From assembly GCA_002438905.1 (NCBI GenBank), contig DJSA01000092.1, positions 1 to 26,356 on the forward strand: a stretch of DNA of 26,356 bases. Direction: 5' to 3'. The translations under genes were made by a program, and so were the position numbers. Position 1 is the first letter of the stretch, and each line of letters opens with the position of its first letter. A model generated the notes under the pieces. It saw nothing but the letters and a program-made list of their open reading frames with translations, was not told the origin of the DNA and made no database searches. This stretch comes from Bacteroidales bacterium UBA6346. Lineage in GTDB: Bacteria; Bacteroidota; Bacteroidia; Bacteroidales; UBA932. This document shows, in pieces, positions 24,067 to 26,356 of the stretch.

Positions 24067-25149
24067 TCAATGAGCGGATGAATCGGCTTTTCCGGCCATA
24101 GACAAATGATAGGCAATAAGCCCGTCCATCGGGGATTTCACAACATTGCCGATGGTTATCCCGCGTGCGGCGGCGCATTCGGCAATCACGTCACGGCAGA
24201 GCCACGCCACAGAACCACAGAGGTTCAGAGAACTGGCGTGCCAGTCGTAGCGCCCCGCTATGCACCTGTCAAGGAATGCCCCGAAGCCCGCCCGGAGAAG
24301 AGACTCGGCATATTCCCGCCCACTCGGTTTCTTTTGAGTTGTATCCCCGCCATGTGAAACTGAGACATCATCGGGTCCCGCACTGCCGGAATGCACTTCT
24401 GAAGTCCCTCCTGGCTTCGCCCATTTAAGGATGAACGGGAAAAAGGAAGCCAAGTAGCGGCTCGGAGCCTCGGAGCGATAGACATTATCCACGATGGTCT
24501 GATAGTCAAGCGAGTATTCCCCGCGCAACGCCTCTGCCATTTCCTCCGGAAGCAAGTCTCGTATAAAATCTGACAGCAGCCGCTTTCCGAACCATGCCCC
24601 GGAGCCCTCGTCTCCAAGGACATAGCCACCTCCAAATCCCTGTCGTACAATCTCTTTCCCATCGTAAAGACAGGTGTTTGAACCGGTGCCAAGTATTCCG
24701 ACAAGTCCAGGTTCCGAACCGCACACAGACCGCGCTGCCCCGAGCATATCGGACGCAATGTGCACATTGGCAGAGGGAAAAACGCATTCGAAAGCGGACT
24801 TCACCAACGCAGCGGATTCTGGAGAAGCGACTCCGGCAGCATATATCCATATAGCGGCAATCTGCCCAACATCAATTTCCTTTTTTTTCGAAAACATTCC
24901 GTCCACACAACTCTCGGAAAATGCAGCAGACGCCCCGGCAACAAGTCTGAACTTCACTGAGCACTCAATGGCAGCCTGTCTTATAGCCTCGACAGTTTCG
25001 ACTGCGACGTTCAGACCTGCCGTCTCAAAACGCAGGGCAACATCCTGTGATGATGCAGAGGTACCCGTTCTGACAAGAGCCCAGCTGCACTTCGTCGCCC
25101 CGCTGTCAGCAACAAGCATATATTTTCCGTCCCCATTCATCACGGACAC
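24067..25149 (-). CDS. BadF/BcrA-type amino-sugar kinase, probably MurNAc/GlcNAc kinase
   Basis: The 360-residue protein belongs to the BadF/BadG/BcrA/BcrD ATPase family of ASKHA kinases. Phosphate-1 motif DSGATKCSW at 15-23, catalytic Asp134 in ASDMLGAAR, phosphate-2 motif GILGTGSN at 151-158, GYVLGDEGSGAWFGK at 175-189 and the adenosine-side CGSVA at 311-315 are all present. Bacteroidetes relatives phosphorylate GlcNAc and, when next to murQ as here, MurNAc (the MurK enzymes described in Clostridium and Tannerella); I infer the same substrate. Residues about 245-277 hold a Gly/Ser/Asp-rich stretch (GGTSEVHSGSAGPDDVSVSH...) inside the second lobe that I do not expect in this family. The start at 25149 lies 5 bases after the DUF4954 stop codon; ATGs at 25140 and 25119 are alternatives. 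Confidence 0.9.
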   Translation of the reverse strand: MSVMNGDGKYMLVADSGATKCSWALVRTGTSASSQDVALRFETAGLNVAVETVEAIRQAAIECSVKFRLVAGASAAFSESCVDGMFSKKKEIDVGQIAAIWIYAAGVASPESAALVKSAFECVFPSANVHIASDMLGAARSVCGSEPGLVGILGTGSNTCLYDGKEIVRQGFGGGYVLGDEGSGAWFGKRLLSDFIRDLLPEEMAEALRGEYSLDYQTIVDNVYRSEAPSRYLASFFPFILKWAKPGGTSEVHSGSAGPDDVSVSHGGDTTQKKPSGREYAESLLRAGFGAFLDRCIAGRYDWHASSLNLCGSVAWLCRDVIAECAAARGITIGNVVKSPMDGLIAYHLSMAGKADSSAH

Positions 25150-25154
25150 ATCTT

Positions 25155-26356
25155 TCAGTGGACAACTACCTTCCTGATTTTCACTGCGGCGTCATCGCCG
25201 AGCCGCGACTTCGTCTCAATGTGCGCCAGAATCGACTTCACGAAAGAGTTTGACTCGAAGCTTGAGCCCCGCACCTGCTCGAAATCCTGAAGCCGGCGTT
25301 CCTCCCCACCATCCGCCCCGAAACTCGTCATCGCCGAAAGGCCGAATTCCTTGCGTGCATCCTCATAGACCATGTTGTCAAGAGCCACAACGGAAGTTTT
25401 CCAGCGCTCAACGAGCCCAAGCATGTCCTCTGCAGAAGCGGCCGAAAGGTCGACTCCATAATATTCACGGATAATCCTGTAGGCCCAGGTCCACTCGTAG
25501 TCGTAGTATTTCCCGTGAATCTCGGAAAATCCGGCCGTTATGTCGTCCACCGTCTCCATTTCCCCGTTCTGAATCCTGTCCATAAGCCTCTCGACGGCAG
25601 ATCGCGGGGCAATCAGACCCGACAGATCCACCCAGTGCACAAGCCCCGTGGAGGACTCCGGTTCCAAAGCCTTGTGGAGTTCGTTCAGATTGCCGAACGA
25701 TGCGTTCATCAGCTTAGTTATGAACGAGTTGCCGAGGAACTTGTCAATGGCGAGACCATAGTATTTCAGCCCTTTCTGCAACGAGCTGCGCTTGATTACT
25801 CCGCTCTGATAGGAGTAGACGGATGAATTTTCGCCGGCCGTGCGCTGAAGTTCCTGCAAGACGTGAATCGCGTTGAGCATCTTGTTCACAGTGTATGGAC
25901 TCAGAAGGTTGTAGTTTATCATATCGAGCTTGTCCGGATCCTTGCGCCCGTCTCTCTGAGGCCATTTCTTCGCGTCGCGGATGGTGCCTACGGACTTGAG
26001 GTTTGCCCCGGGCATTATGTATGAAGTACCTTGATTCTCAATGAGGTAGGAGAACGGCAGGTTAGAGGTATCCTGATGGCTGACGTGGCGTCCCATCACG
26101 AGAGAGAACGCTCCAACCTTTGCCGGCCACAAGATGTAGGAGTCCGAAGTCGTCTTGGCACCACGCTCCATGATTCCCTGATGGATTGGCCCGAGCTTGT
26201 ACATGTGATTGCTCTGGTTCGAGCCGGAGCCGGCATTCATGAAAGAGAACATTCCGGCAATCAGCAGCGTGGATTTGTGGTGCGTGACGGTGTATGGGCC
26301 GGCGAAGATTGCGCAGGCCTCGCCGTTCTCCCCCTGGCAATTGCTAAAAAAGAGCG
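25155..26356 (-). CDS. DUF4954 family protein (C-terminal part, start outside window)
   Basis: The frame is open from the right edge to a stop at 25155. The first ATG in view (26252) is internal, because the upstream in-frame residues continue the family motif (SNCQGENGEACAIFAG, then PYTVTHHKSTLLIAG). About 400 residues are visible of a protein normally of about 650. Recognisable blocks are NHMYKLGPIHQGIMERG, KTTSDSYILWPAK and VGAFSLVMGRHVSHQDTSNLPFSYLIE. DUF4954 proteins are widespread in Bacteroidetes; the part outside the window usually reads as a left-handed beta-helix (hexapeptide-repeat) domain like that of sugar-nucleotide acyltransferases. No biochemical function is established to my knowledge. 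Its stop is 5 bases from the amino-sugar kinase start, so it is in the same operon as the kinase and murQ, which hints at a role in amino-sugar or envelope metabolism. Confidence 0.85.
   Translation of the reverse strand, partial: LFFSNCQGENGEACAIFAGPYTVTHHKSTLLIAGMFSFMNAGSGSNQSNHMYKLGPIHQGIMERGAKTTSDSYILWPAKVGAFSLVMGRHVSHQDTSNLPFSYLIENQGTSYIMPGANLKSVGTIRDAKKWPQRDGRKDPDKLDMINYNLLSPYTVNKMLNAIHVLQELQRTAGENSSVYSYQSGVIKRSSLQKGLKYYGLAIDKFLGNSFITKLMNASFGNLNELHKALEPESSTGLVHWVDLSGLIAPRSAVERLMDRIQNGEMETVDDITAGFSEIHGKYYDYEWTWAYRIIREYYGVDLSAASAEDMLGLVERWKTSVVALDNMVYEDARKEFGLSAMTSFGADGGEERRLQDFEQVRGSSFESNSFVKSILAHIETKSRLGDDAAVKIRKVVVH

Noticed and set aside
1..26356. A classical polysaccharide utilisation locus spanning SusCD and the GH2 enzyme
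   Set aside because: The GH2 gene is more than 6.5 kb upstream of the SusCD cluster, has its own promoter and terminator, and is separated by pgi, manA and the S4 gene. No other carbohydrate-active enzyme or hybrid two-component regulator is present.

Overview
The window looks like a chromosomal stretch of a Bacteroidales gut-type bacterium. The support is a SusC/SusD pair, seven proteins with lipoprotein signal peptides (acidic/lysine-rich residues after the cysteine), promoters of the Bacteroides type (TAnnTTTG at -7, in one case with TTTG at -33), DUF4954, a reverse-order rubrerythrin and little Shine-Dalgarno signal. The genus cannot be fixed from this sequence. Every gene I accept lies on the minus strand, so transcription runs from right to left. 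Both ends cut a gene. There are no tRNA, rRNA, IS element or CRISPR repeats that I can see.

Right part (about 18.0-26.4 kb): cytoplasmic and periplasmic sugar metabolism. In transcription order these are a truncated DUF4954 protein, a BadF-type amino-sugar kinase and MurQ etherase (a likely MurNAc/GlcNAc salvage operon), a secreted family 2 glycoside hydrolase with its own promoter and a strong terminator, glucose-6-phosphate isomerase, class I mannose-6-phosphate isomerase and an Hsp15-like S4 RNA-binding protein. The last three all feed or surround fructose-6-phosphate.

Middle (2.5-17.8 kb): one long co-directional cluster of surface and secreted proteins. In transcription order it holds a lipoprotein gene with a nine-G tract in its signal peptide (frame broken as given), a related larger lipoprotein, a 163-nt intergenic leader with four hairpins, SusC, SusD, an 818-aa lipoprotein, a lipoprotein subtilase (S8), a small lipocalin-like lipoprotein, and a 694-aa lipoprotein with repeated modules followed by a terminator. 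Gaps from SusC onward are very short. The only recognisable enzyme is a protease and there is no glycoside hydrolase or polysaccharide lyase, so I infer a protein/peptide capture and import locus rather than a classic polysaccharide locus. No dedicated regulator (ECF sigma/anti-sigma, hybrid two-component) is in the window.

Left part (1-2.4 kb): a reverse rubrerythrin with a consensus promoter and an excellent terminator, a stand-alone CARF plus PD-(D/E)XK nuclease of the DUF1887 (Card1/Can2) family, normally an effector of type III CRISPR signalling, and the N-terminus of a large AddB-like PD-(D/E)XK nuclease.

The most notable points are the poly-G tract that looks like a phase-variable switch at the head of the SusCD-protease cluster, the orphan CARF nuclease, the protease-centred SusCD operon itself, and the structured leader before susC.
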